A stretch of 64,000 bases of DNA from Microbacterium psychrotolerans. Its GTDB lineage: Bacteria; Actinomycetota; Actinomycetes; Actinomycetales; Microbacteriaceae. The notes below the pieces were generated by a model. That model saw only the letters and a program-made list of their open reading frames with translations, was not told the DNA's origin and did no database searches. Made by a program: the position numbers and the translations under genes. The stretch lies in NCBI RefSeq assembly GCF_031085295.1, contig NZ_JAVFWO010000004.1:310001-374000 (forward strand), read 5' to 3'. Positions 1-9,540 of the stretch are shown here, piece after piece; positions within the stretch are counted from its first letter, which is position 1; every line of letters starts with the position of its first letter.

Positions 1-207
1 ATCGTCTGCGGCGGCGACACGTCGAGCCGCGTGACCCGGTTGCTCGCCGTCGAGTCGCTGTCGATCGCCGCGAACCCGTGGGGCAACGTCGTCCTGCTGC
101 GCGCCGATGCCGAGGACCCCGCGATCGACGGGCTCGAGCTGCTGCTCAAGGGCGGCCAGGTCGGCGCGGACTCGCTCTTCATCGACGTGGCGGCGCTCGG
201 CTCCTGA
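1..207 (+). CDS. Four-carbon acid sugar kinase family protein, C-terminal fragment (5' end outside window)
   Basis: This reading frame is open from the first base and ends with TGA at 205-207, giving 68 codons. The peptide begins IVCGGDTSSRV and ends with an LKGGQVGADSLF segment. The GGDTS loop followed by an L-K-x-G-x-x-G-x-x-x-F end is typical of the C-terminal nucleotide-binding domain of the OtnK/DUF1537 kinases, which phosphorylate threonate, erythronate and related acid sugars. The substrate cannot be told from this fragment. The Nudix gene starts 22 bases downstream on the same strand, so the two may be transcribed together. The kinase assignment rests on family recognition of two short motifs only. 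Confidence 0.7.
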   Translation: MVCGGDTSSRVTRLLAVESLSIAANPWGNVVLLRADAEDPAIDGLELLLKGGQVGADSLFIDVAALGS

Positions 208-215
208 CCCGCCGG

Positions 216-221
216 TAGGTT
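216..221 (+). promoter_or_regulatory. -10 element TAGGTT of a probable near-leaderless promoter
   Basis: TAGGTT fits the actinobacterial -10 pattern TANNNT and lies 8 bases before the GTG at 230. There is no Shine-Dalgarno sequence. No clear -35 was seen. Confidence 0.35.
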
Positions 222-229
222 GGAACGCC

Positions 230-703
230 GTGAGCCGCCTCTTCGTCGTCCCGTCCTCGTACGTCTATCTCCGCCGCGGCGGAGCGGTCCTCCTGCAGCG
301 GCGGCAGAACACGGGGTACATGGACGGATGCTGGGCGGCCGGCGCGGCCGGCCACGTCGAGCTCGGTGAGACCGCCGTCGCGGCCGCGATCCGCGAGGCG
401 CGCGAGGAGCTGGGTCTCGTGCTCGCGCCGGAGGCGCTGTCAGCCGTCGCGGTGATGCAGCGCACCGACGGCACCGACAACCCGATCGAACAGCGCGTGG
501 ACTGGTTCTTCGTGTGCGACGACTGGTCCGGCGAGCCGCAGATCCTCGAGCCCCGCAAGTGCGCCGAGCTCGCGTGGTTCGATCTCGACGCGCTCCCCGA
601 TCAGATGCCCGACTACGAGCGGGAGGCGCTCGTCGCGCTTCGCCGCGGCGCCGCCGCGACCCTGCTCAGCCGCGGCTTCTCGGCACTCGTGAACGGCTCG
701 TAG
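230..703 (+). CDS. Nudix hydrolase
   Basis: The protein has 157 residues and probably starts at GTG 230 (MSRLFVVPSS). Frames upstream of this codon read through the end of the kinase gene and do not look like protein. The Nudix box G-x5-E-x7-REAREELGL is complete near residues 45-67, so a metal-binding, pyrophosphate-cleaving site is expected. The enzyme should hydrolyse a nucleoside diphosphate linked to another group, but the substrate cannot be read from the sequence. The length is normal for a single-domain Nudix protein. A TAGGTT element 8 bases upstream and the lack of a ribosome binding site suggest a very short or absent leader. Confidence 0.85.
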   Translation: MSRLFVVPSSYVYLRRGGAVLLQRRQNTGYMDGCWAAGAAGHVELGETAVAAAIREAREELGLVLAPEALSAVAVMQRTDGTDNPIEQRVDWFFVCDDWSGEPQILEPRKCAELAWFDLDALPDQMPDYEREALVALRRGAAATLLSRGFSALVNGS

Positions 704-717
704 CAGTCGAACGTCTC

Positions 718-891
718 GTGCTCGACGACGCGACCGCACAGACCCTGCAGCTCGTCGAGGTCGATGGAGTCGTCCTGCATCGCTGCGAGTACCGCGTCGA
801 GGGCCGCCGCTGGCGCAACACCGACGCGCTCGAAGTCCGCGACGGCCGGGTGACATCCGCCGAGGTGCACTTCGGAGGAGCGGTCGCCTGA
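718..891 (+). pseudogene. NTF2/SnoaL-like protein remnant (C-terminal half only)
   Basis: In this frame the translation contains VLHRCEYRVEGRRWRNT, then VRDGRVTSAEVHFG, then a stop. That pattern resembles the last two beta strands of small NTF2/SnoaL-like (ketosteroid-isomerase fold) proteins, which usually run to 100-130 residues. Only about 58 residues remain. Upstream in the same frame lies the overlapping end of the Nudix gene, with no N-terminal half. I therefore call it a decayed remnant, possibly left by a deletion. The GTG at 718 is the first possible start, and a short functional peptide cannot be ruled out. The rest of the gap up to the penicillin-binding protein gene (892-1021) shows nothing I can name. 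Confidence 0.4.
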
Positions 892-1021
892 CGGCCACCC
901 GGTCGTCGCAGGACGCTCCGACACTGCCGTCGGGTGGATGACGGAAGAGCCACTCGAATCACCCGTTTCGGAATCCGGGGCGGTCTGTCATGCTGTCTCC
1001 CACCGCACATTGGAAGTCATC

Positions 1022-3373
1022 ATGAAGCGGTCATCGAAGGACTCGGCGAAGGCGCCAGCGCCGCCTTACACGCGCACCCTCGCGGGCGTTCTCGGTGGTC
1101 TCGTGGGGCTCGTGATGCTCAGCGCGATAGCGGGCCTGCTGGTGGTCGCGCCCCTCGCACCCGTCCTCGCGATCTCCGGGCACGCGGCGAGCAGGGCGGT
1201 GTCGCTGTTCGACGGCATGCCGAGCTACCTCGAGATCGATCGGCTCATGCTGCCGACGACGATCTACGCCCGAGACCCCGCGAGCGGACAGGACGTCGAG
1301 CTGACGTCGTTCTACGACCAGAATCGGGTCCCCGTCACCTTCGATCAGGTCGCGCCTGTCATGTACGACGCGATCCTGGCGTCTGAGGATCCCCGCTACT
1401 ACGAGCACGGCGGCATCGACATCGTCGGCACGACCCGCGCCCTCATCAAGAACGCCCAGGGCGGTGCGACCCAGGGCGGCTCCTCGATCAGCCAGCAATA
1501 CGTGAAGAACGTACTGGTGCAGCGCTGCGAGCGCGACGCCGTCGAGACCGAGACCCAGTCGCGCGATGACGTGCTGCGGGAATGCTGGCTCGACGCGACC
1601 CAGGCGAGCGGTGTGGAGGGCTACCAGCGCAAACTGCAGGAGATCCGGTACGCCATCCAGGTCGAGCAGCAGTACTCCAAGAACGACATCCTCCTCGGCT
1701 ATCTCAACATCGCGAACTTCGGCGGCACGACCTACGGCATCGAAGCAGCAGCCCGCTACTACTTCAGCACCACGGCCGCGGGGCTCACGCTCACCCAGGC
1801 CGCCACGCTCGCGGGCATCGTGCAGAATCCCAACACGTTCCGCATCGACCGGACAACCGGGTCGATCACCGGCGCGGACGGGACCACCTACAACAAGGCG
1901 GCCGACGGCGCGATCGACGATGTGACACCAGGCACGCTCGCGGGGCTGGATTCGCTCCTCGCCGACGGCACCATCACGCCGGAGCAGTACCTCGCGGCAG
2001 GCGATGCCTACAGCGCGACCAAAGGACGCCAGCTCTACGTGCTCGACCGGATGCGCGAGGACGGCCGCATCACTCCCGAACAGTACGTCGCTGCGGCGAT
2101 CGAGCCGATCTCGCCCGTCCTGCAGCCCGCGCATGTCGGGTGCGTGGCGACGTCCGCGCCCTTCTTCTGTCAGTACGTCGTGAACACCGTGCGCTCCGAC
2201 CCGGATTACGCGGAGGCGTTCGGCGAGACCGCGCAGGAGCGACAGCAGTCGCTGACCCGCGAAGGCCTGAACATCTACACCACGCTGGACTGGCGCCTTC
2301 AGAACGCGTCGCAGGACGCGATGCGGCGGTACGCACCCGAGACCGTGGCGGGGATGGACTTCGGATCGGCGTCGGTGAGCATCGAGGCCACCACCGGGCG
2401 CATCCTGGCGATCAGCCAGAACAACCGCTTCACGGAGGACGCCGACCTCGCGGCCAGTGACCCGGCCTACACGTCACTCGTATACGCGGGCGACTTGGTT
2501 CACGGCGTCTCCACGGGATTCGAGACCGGATCGACATTCAAGCTGTTCACGCTGGTCGACTGGCTCGAGCAGGGACACTCGCTCTCCGAAAGCGTCAACG
2601 GAGCCCTGCGCACGATCCCCCGCATGCAGGACCGTTGCGAGGGGACGTGGATCAACCGCGAGAACCATGTCGTGCGCAACTTCGGGGGCGTTCCCGGCTA
2701 CACCGGGACGCCGATGCAGTTCACCGCGCAGTCGTTGAACAGCGGCTTCATCGCCATGGCGGAGAAGCTCGACCTCTGCGACATCGAGAACGTCGCGGCA
2801 CGCATGGGCGTGACACGCGGCAACGGCACGCCAGTCGACGTCGACGGCGCCGCAGCGATCATCGGGACGAACAGCATCGCCCCCGTCGCCATGGCGGCAG
2901 CGTTCGCCACGGTGGCGAACAACGGCATCTACTGCGTGCCGCGGGCGATCGAGCGCGTGGTGAACGCCGACGGGATGGAACTCCCCGTGCCGGGCGACCG
3001 ATGCTCGCAGTCCATCAGCCCAGAGGTGGCTGCGGCGACGGCGTTCGCGCTCCAGGGGGTCATGCGGCCCGGCGGGACCGGGTCGGGCGGCAACCCGAAC
3101 GACGGCACGCCGATGATCGGCAAGACCGGCACGCACGAGCAGCTCCAGACCTGGCTGGTCGAGTCCAGCACCCGGGTGACCACCGCCGTGTGGGCTGGCA
3201 ACGCCGATGGCAAGGCCGACGTCTTCCGCGTCTCGCACAACGGCCGCGTGCTGTCGACCATCCGTCTGCCGATCACTCGCGAGATCCAGGCCACCGCCAA
3301 TCAGCTCTATCCGGGCGGCGCTTTCCCCGCGCCACCGGGAGAACTGGTCGGCCGCCCGCGCGCCCCCGATTGA
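1022..3373 (+). CDS. Class A penicillin-binding protein (bifunctional transglycosylase/transpeptidase)
   Basis: The protein has 783 residues and builds peptidoglycan outside the membrane. The start at ATG 1022 follows a GGAAG ribosome binding site. One membrane anchor covers about residues 20-55. The GT51 transglycosylase part carries the catalytic Glu122 in SEDPRYYEHGG and the GGSSISQQYVKN motif. The transpeptidase part has the serine motif STFK (Ser504), SLN near 580 and the KTGT motif (Lys701). Both activities therefore look intact. It ends without PASTA domains. Paired cysteines in the extracytoplasmic part (CVATSAPFFC, DRC, LDLC, YCVP) suggest disulfides, as in many actinobacterial relatives. 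It is monocistronic and converges with the beta-galactosidase gene. Confidence 0.93.
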   Translation: MKRSSKDSAKAPAPPYTRTLAGVLGGLVGLVMLSAIAGLLVVAPLAPVLAISGHAASRAVSLFDGMPSYLEIDRLMLPTTIYARDPASGQDVELTSFYDQNRVPVTFDQVAPVMYDAILASEDPRYYEHGGIDIVGTTRALIKNAQGGATQGGSSISQQYVKNVLVQRCERDAVETETQSRDDVLRECWLDATQASGVEGYQRKLQEIRYAIQVEQQYSKNDILLGYLNIANFGGTTYGIEAAARYYFSTTAAGLTLTQAATLAGIVQNPNTFRIDRTTGSITGADGTTYNKAADGAIDDVTPGTLAGLDSLLADGTITPEQYLAAGDAYSATKGRQLYVLDRMREDGRITPEQYVAAAIEPISPVLQPAHVGCVATSAPFFCQYVVNTVRSDPDYAEAFGETAQERQQSLTREGLNIYTTLDWRLQNASQDAMRRYAPETVAGMDFGSASVSIEATTGRILAISQNNRFTEDADLAASDPAYTSLVYAGDLVHGVSTGFETGSTFKLFTLVDWLEQGHSLSESVNGALRTIPRMQDRCEGTWINRENHVVRNFGGVPGYTGTPMQFTAQSLNSGFIAMAEKLDLCDIENVAARMGVTRGNGTPVDVDGAAAIIGTNSIAPVAMAAAFATVANNGIYCVPRAIERVVNADGMELPVPGDRCSQSISPEVAAATAFALQGVMRPGGTGSGGNPNDGTPMIGKTGTHEQLQTWLVESSTRVTTAVWAGNADGKADVFRVSHNGRVLSTIRLPITREIQATANQLYPGGAFPAPPGELVGRPRAPD

Positions 3374-3413
3374 CCTCCGGCGTCCCTCGATCTCGGCGCC
3401 TCGTCTCCGCCCC

Positions 3414-6400
3414 TCAGCGCGCCGCCAGCCGCACACTCCACACGGTGCGCTCGCGCGGCACGCGGTACTGCTCGGGCAACGCGGGACCCACGGATGCCGA
3501 GCCCAGCCCCTGCTGGGCGTGATCGATGTTGAGCCACACACGACCCGAGTCCGAGAGTTCATGCGGCTTGTTCGCCCGATCGAGGTCGTGGGACGTCCAG
3601 CGGCGCGCGGTGAAGTCGAACGTGGGACCCCCGTCGACCCGCAGCGTGGGGATGCCGCGACCGCCGACCTCGAGCCAGCGCGTCTGCACGTGGTTGCCGT
3701 TCTCCTGCGGCACCGGGTAGGGCACCTGAAGGTCGTCGATCGACCGCTCGAAGCGCCCTACGCGCGACCCTTCGAACGAGTCGACGTACGTCTCCCCGGG
3801 GCCACGGCCGAACCAGGTGGCGCGCTCGGCTGCCCCCGGAAGCCCGAACAGCAGGCCGAGCCGCGGCACGAGGATGTCGCGGTGCATGTACGGGGTGTCC
3901 GCCCACGGTCCGACGTAGTCGGCCTCGACGTCGAGCAGCAGCCCGTCGCCGTCGGCGGTCCACGTCATCATCCACTCGATGCCGTGCGGGTGCGTCCGCG
4001 GGGCGGTGCGCCCCGACACGCGCAGCCAGCCCTCGCCGCCGTCGAGCCCGTCGACCCGGTGCAGCAGCCGATGCAGCTGCGTCTTGCGCCACACCGACGC
4101 CAGGTCGTTGAGGTCGCCCTGTCCGTGGTCGTTCTCGGTGGGCGCGCGGTACAGGTCGAGCACCGGTCCATCGATCTCGAGCTCGCCGAGCCGGATGAGC
4201 CGGCCCGTCGCCGTATCGAAGACGCCGGGGCCGACGTCCACCGTCGAACTCCCAGCGCGGGGGCGAGCTGCAGAGGCCCCGCCCTGTGTGCTCCCGCGCG
4301 TCGCACCCGACGGCTCGACCGTGCGGAGTTCACCCGCCGCCGGCCGCGTGCCCCACACGCACTGACCCCACGCGACCACATGACCCGCGGGCGCCCACAG
4401 CAGGTCCGCCGCGAGCGCGGCCTCGACCGTCAGAACGACATCGGCTGCATCGGATGCCGCATCCGGCGCCGAGCCGACGCGGCTGCGCGTCGCGGCATCG
4501 GGAACGGCGATCTTGAGCGACTCGCCCGCGGGCACCGGCGCGACATCCAGCATCCCCTCTGCCACCACCGCGCCGCCGGCCTCCACCGACCAGCGGAACT
4601 GCAGATCCGAGGTGTCGGCACAGTGTCGGTTGTTCGTCACGCACACCGATCGCTGACGCACCTCGACAGTCACGGGCTCGTGGGCTTTGGCGAGTTCCAC
4701 GAGGCCGGGGGTCGGCGTGCGATCGCTGAACACGAGGCCGTGCAGGCTGAAGCGCCCGCCCCGGGGCTCGTAGTCCACGTCGTCGCCGTGCATCACGAAG
4801 GGCACACCCTGGTCCGTCGCCGAGTGGAAGCCGTGGTCGATCCACTCCCACACGAAGGCCCCGCACAGGCGGTCGTGCGCGCGGATGATGCGCCAGTAGT
4901 CCTGCAGCGACCCCGGCCCATTGCCCATCGCGTGCGCGTACTCGACCAGCAGGAACGGCAGCGCACGCCGACGGTCCTCGTCGGCCTCGGTGACGCCGTC
5001 GGGCAAGGGCGCGGCCGCTCCCCCTTCGCCGACCACCATGCCGTGCATGCTGAGGCGGCCCCCGCGCGGCTCCTCCCGCCGGCCGATCTGCTGCAACAGC
5101 TCGAGCGAGGGATACATCAGCGAGTAGAAGTCGGAGTCGCGATAACTCGGATCACGCTCGTACAGCACGGGTCGGGAGGTGTCCCGTTCGTCGAGCCAGC
5201 GCCGCATCTCGGCGAAGCCGTCACCGGTCATGCTCTCGTTCGCCAGCGACCACACCACCACGCTCGGACGGTTCTTGTCACGCTCGACCGTCCGCTGCAG
5301 GCGATCCATCAGCGCGTCGCGCCACTCGGGCAGCGCCGGCGGGTTGTGCACCCACCCCTCGTAGATGAACCCGTGCGTCTCGAGGTCGACCTCGACCACG
5401 ACCCACAGGCCGTACTCGTCGCACAGCCGCAGGAACTCCGGATGCGGCGGGTAGTGGCTCGTGCGCACGGCGTCGATGTTGGCGCGCTTCATCATCACGA
5501 TGTCGCGGATCATCGTGTCGCGATCGAGCGTGCGCCCGGTGTCGGGGTGATGCTCGTGCCGGTTCACGCCCCGGAACGTCACCGGGCGTCCGTTCACCGT
5601 GAACACGCCGTCCCGGACTTCGACCCGCCGGAAGCCGATCACCAGCTCGACCGCCTCGCCGGTCGAGCGCAGCGTCCCCCGGTAGAGGCGTGGGCTGTCG
5701 GCGCTCCACGGCTCGACCGGAACGGTCACGGTGTCGCCCGCGGGAACCCGGATGCCGAGCTCGGGGATCTCGACGACGGCCGCGATCGAGGCGTCCACCC
5801 GCAGCGTTCCGAGGCCGGTCTCCGCGTCGAAGTCCGCGTGCACGAAGTGGTCGTCGACGGCCCCCTCCGGACGCGCGAGCAGCTCGACATCGCGGAAGAT
5901 TCCCGGGAGCCACCACATGTCCTGGTCTTCGAGGTACGTGCCCGCCGACCAGCGGTGCACGCGCACGCACAGCACGTTCCGGCCGGGGCGCACCGGTGCG
6001 TCGAACTCGAACGGCAGCCGGCTGCCCGTCGACCAGCCGAGCTCGTCGCCGTTCAGCCACACCTTGGCGCACGAGTCGACGCCCTGGAAACGCAGCACTG
6101 CCGGGCCGAAGTCCGGAGGCGCGTCGAAGACGAGCCGGTAGTCACCGGTGGGGTTCTCGGTGGAGACGTGCGGCGGATCCAGCGGGATCGGATACGCCGT
6201 GTTGGTGTACAGCGGACCCTCTTCGGTGCCGAGCATGCGCCGCGCCGGGCCCCCGGCGAGCGGCGTGAACTCCTCCAGCACCCAGTGCGAGGGCACGCGC
6301 ATCTCGTCCCACGCGGCATCGTCGAAGTCGTCCGCCAGGAAGTCCTCACCCGTACCCGCCGCGGTCGGCGAGAGGCGGAAGCGCCACGTGCCGTTCAGGC

Positions 6401-6542
6401 TCAGCACACGGGCATCGCTCAAGGCGTCGGCCCGCGGCATCCGTCGTCCCTCACCCGGCGCCGTGCTCTCCCAGTACCGATCCGACTCCGCGCGATCGAA
6501 GAGTCCGCTATCCTGCATATCCATAGGAGTTTGCATATCCAT
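3414..6542 (-). CDS. lacZ: Beta-galactosidase, glycoside hydrolase family 2 (LacZ type)
   Basis: This enzyme of about 1042 residues should release terminal beta-galactose from lactose or plant galactosides. The order is sugar-binding domain (NGTWRFRL, then GAWLNG-like WLNGDELG), Ig-like domain, TIM barrel, and the C-terminal LacZ small-chain domain (YRAPTENDHGQGD, then GRGPGETYVDS). The acid/base is Glu436 in SLANES and the nucleophile Glu534 in VEYAHAMGNG. There is no signal peptide, so it acts in the cytoplasm. The start is uncertain: in-frame ATGs lie at 6542, 6536, 6524 and 6518, none with a good ribosome binding site, and they fall inside an 11-base direct repeat. The gene is divergent from the FAD/Fe-S oxidase, so lactose and lactate use may be coupled, which is only inference. 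Confidence 0.92.
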   Translation of the reverse strand: MDMQTPMDMQDSGLFDRAESDRYWESTAPGEGRRMPRADALSDARVLSLNGTWRFRLSPTAAGTGEDFLADDFDDAAWDEMRVPSHWVLEEFTPLAGGPARRMLGTEEGPLYTNTAYPIPLDPPHVSTENPTGDYRLVFDAPPDFGPAVLRFQGVDSCAKVWLNGDELGWSTGSRLPFEFDAPVRPGRNVLCVRVHRWSAGTYLEDQDMWWLPGIFRDVELLARPEGAVDDHFVHADFDAETGLGTLRVDASIAAVVEIPELGIRVPAGDTVTVPVEPWSADSPRLYRGTLRSTGEAVELVIGFRRVEVRDGVFTVNGRPVTFRGVNRHEHHPDTGRTLDRDTMIRDIVMMKRANIDAVRTSHYPPHPEFLRLCDEYGLWVVVEVDLETHGFIYEGWVHNPPALPEWRDALMDRLQRTVERDKNRPSVVVWSLANESMTGDGFAEMRRWLDERDTSRPVLYERDPSYRDSDFYSLMYPSLELLQQIGRREEPRGGRLSMHGMVVGEGGAAAPLPDGVTEADEDRRRALPFLLVEYAHAMGNGPGSLQDYWRIIRAHDRLCGAFVWEWIDHGFHSATDQGVPFVMHGDDVDYEPRGGRFSLHGLVFSDRTPTPGLVELAKAHEPVTVEVRQRSVCVTNNRHCADTSDLQFRWSVEAGGAVVAEGMLDVAPVPAGESLKIAVPDAATRSRVGSAPDAASDAADVVLTVEAALAADLLWAPAGHVVAWGQCVWGTRPAAGELRTVEPSGATRGSTQGGASAARPRAGSSTVDVGPGVFDTATGRLIRLGELEIDGPVLDLYRAPTENDHGQGDLNDLASVWRKTQLHRLLHRVDGLDGGEGWLRVSGRTAPRTHPHGIEWMMTWTADGDGLLLDVEADYVGPWADTPYMHRDILVPRLGLLFGLPGAAERATWFGRGPGETYVDSFEGSRVGRFERSIDDLQVPYPVPQENGNHVQTRWLEVGGRGIPTLRVDGGPTFDFTARRWTSHDLDRANKPHELSDSGRVWLNIDHAQQGLGSASVGPALPEQYRVPRERTVWSVRLAAR
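6514..6542. promoter_or_regulatory. Direct repeat TGCATATCCAT x2 in the lacZ/oxidase divergent region
   Basis: TGCATATCCAT occurs at 6514-6524 and again at 6532-6542, 18 bases apart, separated by AGGAGTT. The element sits over the possible lacZ start codons. A -10-like TAGACT on the minus strand (6568-6563) lies just upstream. Two exact 11-base copies at a 1.7-turn spacing look like a regulator site, or else result from duplication of the first codons. The AT content is unusual for this DNA. Confidence 0.4.
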
Positions 6543-6586
6543 TCTTGGTCGAATGCGGTTGCAGTCTAGCTCAGCGAGGAGTCCCC

Positions 6587-9469
6587 GTGGCAAGCATCGA
6601 TCCGCGCTCATCGTCGACCCGAGCGGGGACCGCGGCGGCGACGACGACCCTGGCGCCGCCGACGGTTCCCGGAGCCATCGCGCGCACCATCGCCGAGGCG
6701 TCCCGAATCAAGACACGCGCGATCGACCGGGTGGCCTACGCCTCCGACGCCTCCCACTTCCTGCTCACCCCGCAGGCGGTGGTGGTCGCCGCCGACGCGG
6801 CCGAGGTGGGCGCCATCATGCGTGGGGCCACCGAGAGCCGGACGCGGCTGACGTTCCGCTCGGGCGGTACGAGCCTGTCGGGCCAGGCGTCGACGGACGG
6901 GATCCTCGTCGACGTGCGGCAGCGATTCCGCCGCATCGACGTCGAGAGCGGCGGGCAGCGCGTCCGCGTCCAGCCCGGCGCCACCGTGCGCCAGGTCAAC
7001 GCCCGGCTCGCACGCCACGGCTTCCGGCTCGGGCCGGACCCCGCGAGCGAGATCGCCTGCACGATCGGCGGCGTGGTGAGCAACAACTCGAGCGGCATGG
7101 CCTGCGGTATCACCGAGAACACGTACCGCACCCTCGAGTCGCTCGTCTTCGTGCTCCCCTCCGGCACCGTGGTCGACTCCGGCGCGCCCGACGCCGACGC
7201 CGCGCTGAGGGCGGCCGAACCCGAACTCGTCGAGCAACTGATGCGACTGCGCGACCGGGTCGTGTCGAACCCGGCGTCGGTCGACATCATCCGGCGCCAG
7301 TTCGCCATGAAGAACACCATGGGGTACGCCGTCAACGCGTTCCTGGACTTCGAGACGCCGACCCAGCTGCTCGCGCACCTCATCGTCGGCAGCGAGGGCA
7401 CGCTCGCGTTCGTCGCCGAGGCGACGTACCGCACCGTTCCGATCCTGCCCCGGATGGCGACGGCGCTCACCGTGTTCCCCGACCTCGACACGGCGACGCA
7501 GGCTCTGCCGGAGCTCGTCGCGACCGGCGCGGCCACGCTCGAGCTCATGGATGCGACCTCCCTCCGCGTCGGTCAGACGCTCGCCGGCGCACCGCGCCAG
7601 ATCTCCGGCCTGATCGTGCGCTCGCAGGCCGCGCTGCTCGTGGAGTACCGCGCCCACGACGACGAGGAGCTCGCCGATCTGGTCGACCGCGGCTCCCGCG
7701 CCCTGGCCGCGCAGCCCCTCGAGGCGGCGGCGGCGTTCTCGTCAGACGCCGTCGAGCGCGCCGCCGCCTGGAAGCTGCGCAAGGGCCTCTACGCCTCCAT
7801 CGCCGGTGCACGTCCGAGCGGCACCACCGCCCTGCTCGAAGACGTCGTTGTGCCCGTCGAGCGCCTCGCCGCCACCTGCGCGCGCCTGCAGACGCTGTTC
7901 GACCGGTACGCCTACCGCGACAGCGTGATCTTCGGGCACGCCAAGGACGGCAACATCCACTTCATGCTGACCGACCGTTTCGAGTCGCCGGACCAGCTCG
8001 CCCGCTACTCGGCGTTCACCGAAGACATGGTCGACCTCGTGCTCGACGCCGGCGGCAACCTCAAGGCCGAGCACGGCACCGGCCGCGTCATGGCGCCGTA
8101 CGTGCGCCGCCAGTACGGCGATGAGCTGTACGACGTCATGCGGGAGCTGAAGGCGCTGTGCGACCCGAGCGGCATCCTCAACCCGGGCGTGATCATCGGC
8201 GACGACGACGAGGCTCATCTCCGCGACATCAAGCTCGCCGACCCGATCGAGCCCGAGGCCGACCGCTGCGTCGAGTGCGGCTATTGCGAGCCCGTCTGCC
8301 CGAGCAAGGATCTGACCCTCACGCCCCGGCAGCGCATCGTGACGCGCCGCGCGATCGCCCGGGCCGAGGCATCCGGAGACCACACGCTCGTGAGCGAGCT
8401 GGAGCGCGATTACGAGTACGCCGGGATCGACACCTGCGCGGTGGACGGCATGTGCCAGACGGCCTGCCCGGTGCTGATCAACACCGGGAGCCTCGTCAAG
8501 CGACTGCGACGCGAGGATGCCGCGCCCGTGGCGAGCGCCGCCTGGAAGGGCGCCGCGCAGGCATGGGGCACCGCCACTCGCGTCGCGAGCATGGGGCTGA
8601 CGCTCGCAGACCACCTGCCCGCCGCGATCGTCGCCGCTGCGACGGACCTCGGCCGCGCCGTGCTGGGGGCCGACACCGTGCCGCGGTACTCCGGCGACCT
8701 GCCCGGCGGCGGCCGGCCGCGCTCACGCCTCGGCGAGAGCGTCGGCGCGGGCGAGGGCGCACCGGTCGCCGTGTACGTGCCCGCCTGCGTCAACGCGATG
8801 TTCGGCGCGGCCGATGACGGCGTCGGCGTGACCGAGGCGTTCCGCCGTCTGGCGGAGCGCGCGGGTGTGCGGCTCGCGGTGCCGGAGCACGTCGACGCGC
8901 TGTGCTGCAGCACGCCCTGGACGTCGAAGGGGTACGCGGGCGGACGCGAGGTCATGGCCGGGCGGGTGGCGGCGTCGATCGTCGAGGCGTCACGCCACGG
9001 TGAGCTGACGATCGTGACGGACGCCTCGAGCTGCACCGAGGGCTTCCTCCACCTGCTCGCCGACGCCGGCGTAGACGCCCGGGTCGAAGACGCGGTGACC
9101 TTCGCCGAGCGGGTGCTGCTCCCTCGCCTGGGCACCGTGGCGCCGCTCGTCGGCACGCTCGCTCTGCACCCGACCTGTTCGTCGACCCAGCTCGGTCTCG
9201 ACCCGGCGCTGCGCCGCGTCGCGGGGGTCGTGGCCGCCGAGGTCGTCGTGCCCGACGCGTGGTCGTGCTGCGGCTTCGCCGGCGACCGCGGGATGCTGCA
9301 CCCTGAGCTGACCGCCTCGGCCACGGCGGCCGAGGCGGCCGAGGTGCGGGCGCTCGACGCCGATGCGCACGCGTCGTGCAACCGCACCTGCGAGCTGGGC
9401 ATGACCCGCGCGACCGGCTCGGACTACCGCCACGTGCTCGAGCTGCTGGAGCAGGCGACGCGCCCGTAG
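6587..9469 (+). CDS. FAD-linked D-lactate dehydrogenase-type oxidase with Fe-S and CCG domains
   Basis: The protein has 960 residues and starts at GTG 6587, five bases after an AGGAG site. The N-terminal half is a PCMH-type FAD-binding domain (FRSGGTSLSGQ, then GVVSNNSSGM) followed by the FAD-oxidase C-terminal domain (GHAKDGNIHF, then EHGTGR). A di-cluster ferredoxin region follows, with CVECGYCEPVCP near 562 and CAVDGMCQTACP near 617. Cysteine-rich CCG segments come last (ALCCSTPW, SCCGFAGDRG). This fusion of GlcD-like and GlcF-like parts is typical of membrane-associated, quinone-linked D-2-hydroxyacid dehydrogenases, with D-lactate the usual assignment. Substrate specificity cannot be read off. 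It stands alone, divergent from lacZ. Confidence 0.85.
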   Translation: MASIDPRSSSTRAGTAAATTTLAPPTVPGAIARTIAEASRIKTRAIDRVAYASDASHFLLTPQAVVVAADAAEVGAIMRGATESRTRLTFRSGGTSLSGQASTDGILVDVRQRFRRIDVESGGQRVRVQPGATVRQVNARLARHGFRLGPDPASEIACTIGGVVSNNSSGMACGITENTYRTLESLVFVLPSGTVVDSGAPDADAALRAAEPELVEQLMRLRDRVVSNPASVDIIRRQFAMKNTMGYAVNAFLDFETPTQLLAHLIVGSEGTLAFVAEATYRTVPILPRMATALTVFPDLDTATQALPELVATGAATLELMDATSLRVGQTLAGAPRQISGLIVRSQAALLVEYRAHDDEELADLVDRGSRALAAQPLEAAAAFSSDAVERAAAWKLRKGLYASIAGARPSGTTALLEDVVVPVERLAATCARLQTLFDRYAYRDSVIFGHAKDGNIHFMLTDRFESPDQLARYSAFTEDMVDLVLDAGGNLKAEHGTGRVMAPYVRRQYGDELYDVMRELKALCDPSGILNPGVIIGDDDEAHLRDIKLADPIEPEADRCVECGYCEPVCPSKDLTLTPRQRIVTRRAIARAEASGDHTLVSELERDYEYAGIDTCAVDGMCQTACPVLINTGSLVKRLRREDAAPVASAAWKGAAQAWGTATRVASMGLTLADHLPAAIVAAATDLGRAVLGADTVPRYSGDLPGGGRPRSRLGESVGAGEGAPVAVYVPACVNAMFGAADDGVGVTEAFRRLAERAGVRLAVPEHVDALCCSTPWTSKGYAGGREVMAGRVAASIVEASRHGELTIVTDASSCTEGFLHLLADAGVDARVEDAVTFAERVLLPRLGTVAPLVGTLALHPTCSSTQLGLDPALRRVAGVVAAEVVVPDAWSCCGFAGDRGMLHPELTASATAAEAAEVRALDADAHASCNRTCELGMTRATGSDYRHVLELLEQATRP

Positions 9470-9540
9470 CCGGCGCGAGCGGGCGCATCGCCTCGCCGGC
9501 GCTCGCTCGGCGACGAGGCCGGGCGACGGCCCCCGCCCGC

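Noticed and set aside
514-702. Extension of the NTF2-like frame upstream into the Nudix gene
   Set aside because: This part is a shifted reading of the well-supported Nudix coding sequence and has no family features.
3207-6569. A 1120-codon plus-strand frame across lacZ
   Set aside because: The translation is His/Arg/Val-rich low-complexity protein and crosses the end of the penicillin-binding protein gene.
9475-9506. Terminator between the oxidase and the LacI gene
   Set aside because: Only a six-base stem with a 20-base loop; too weak to annotate.
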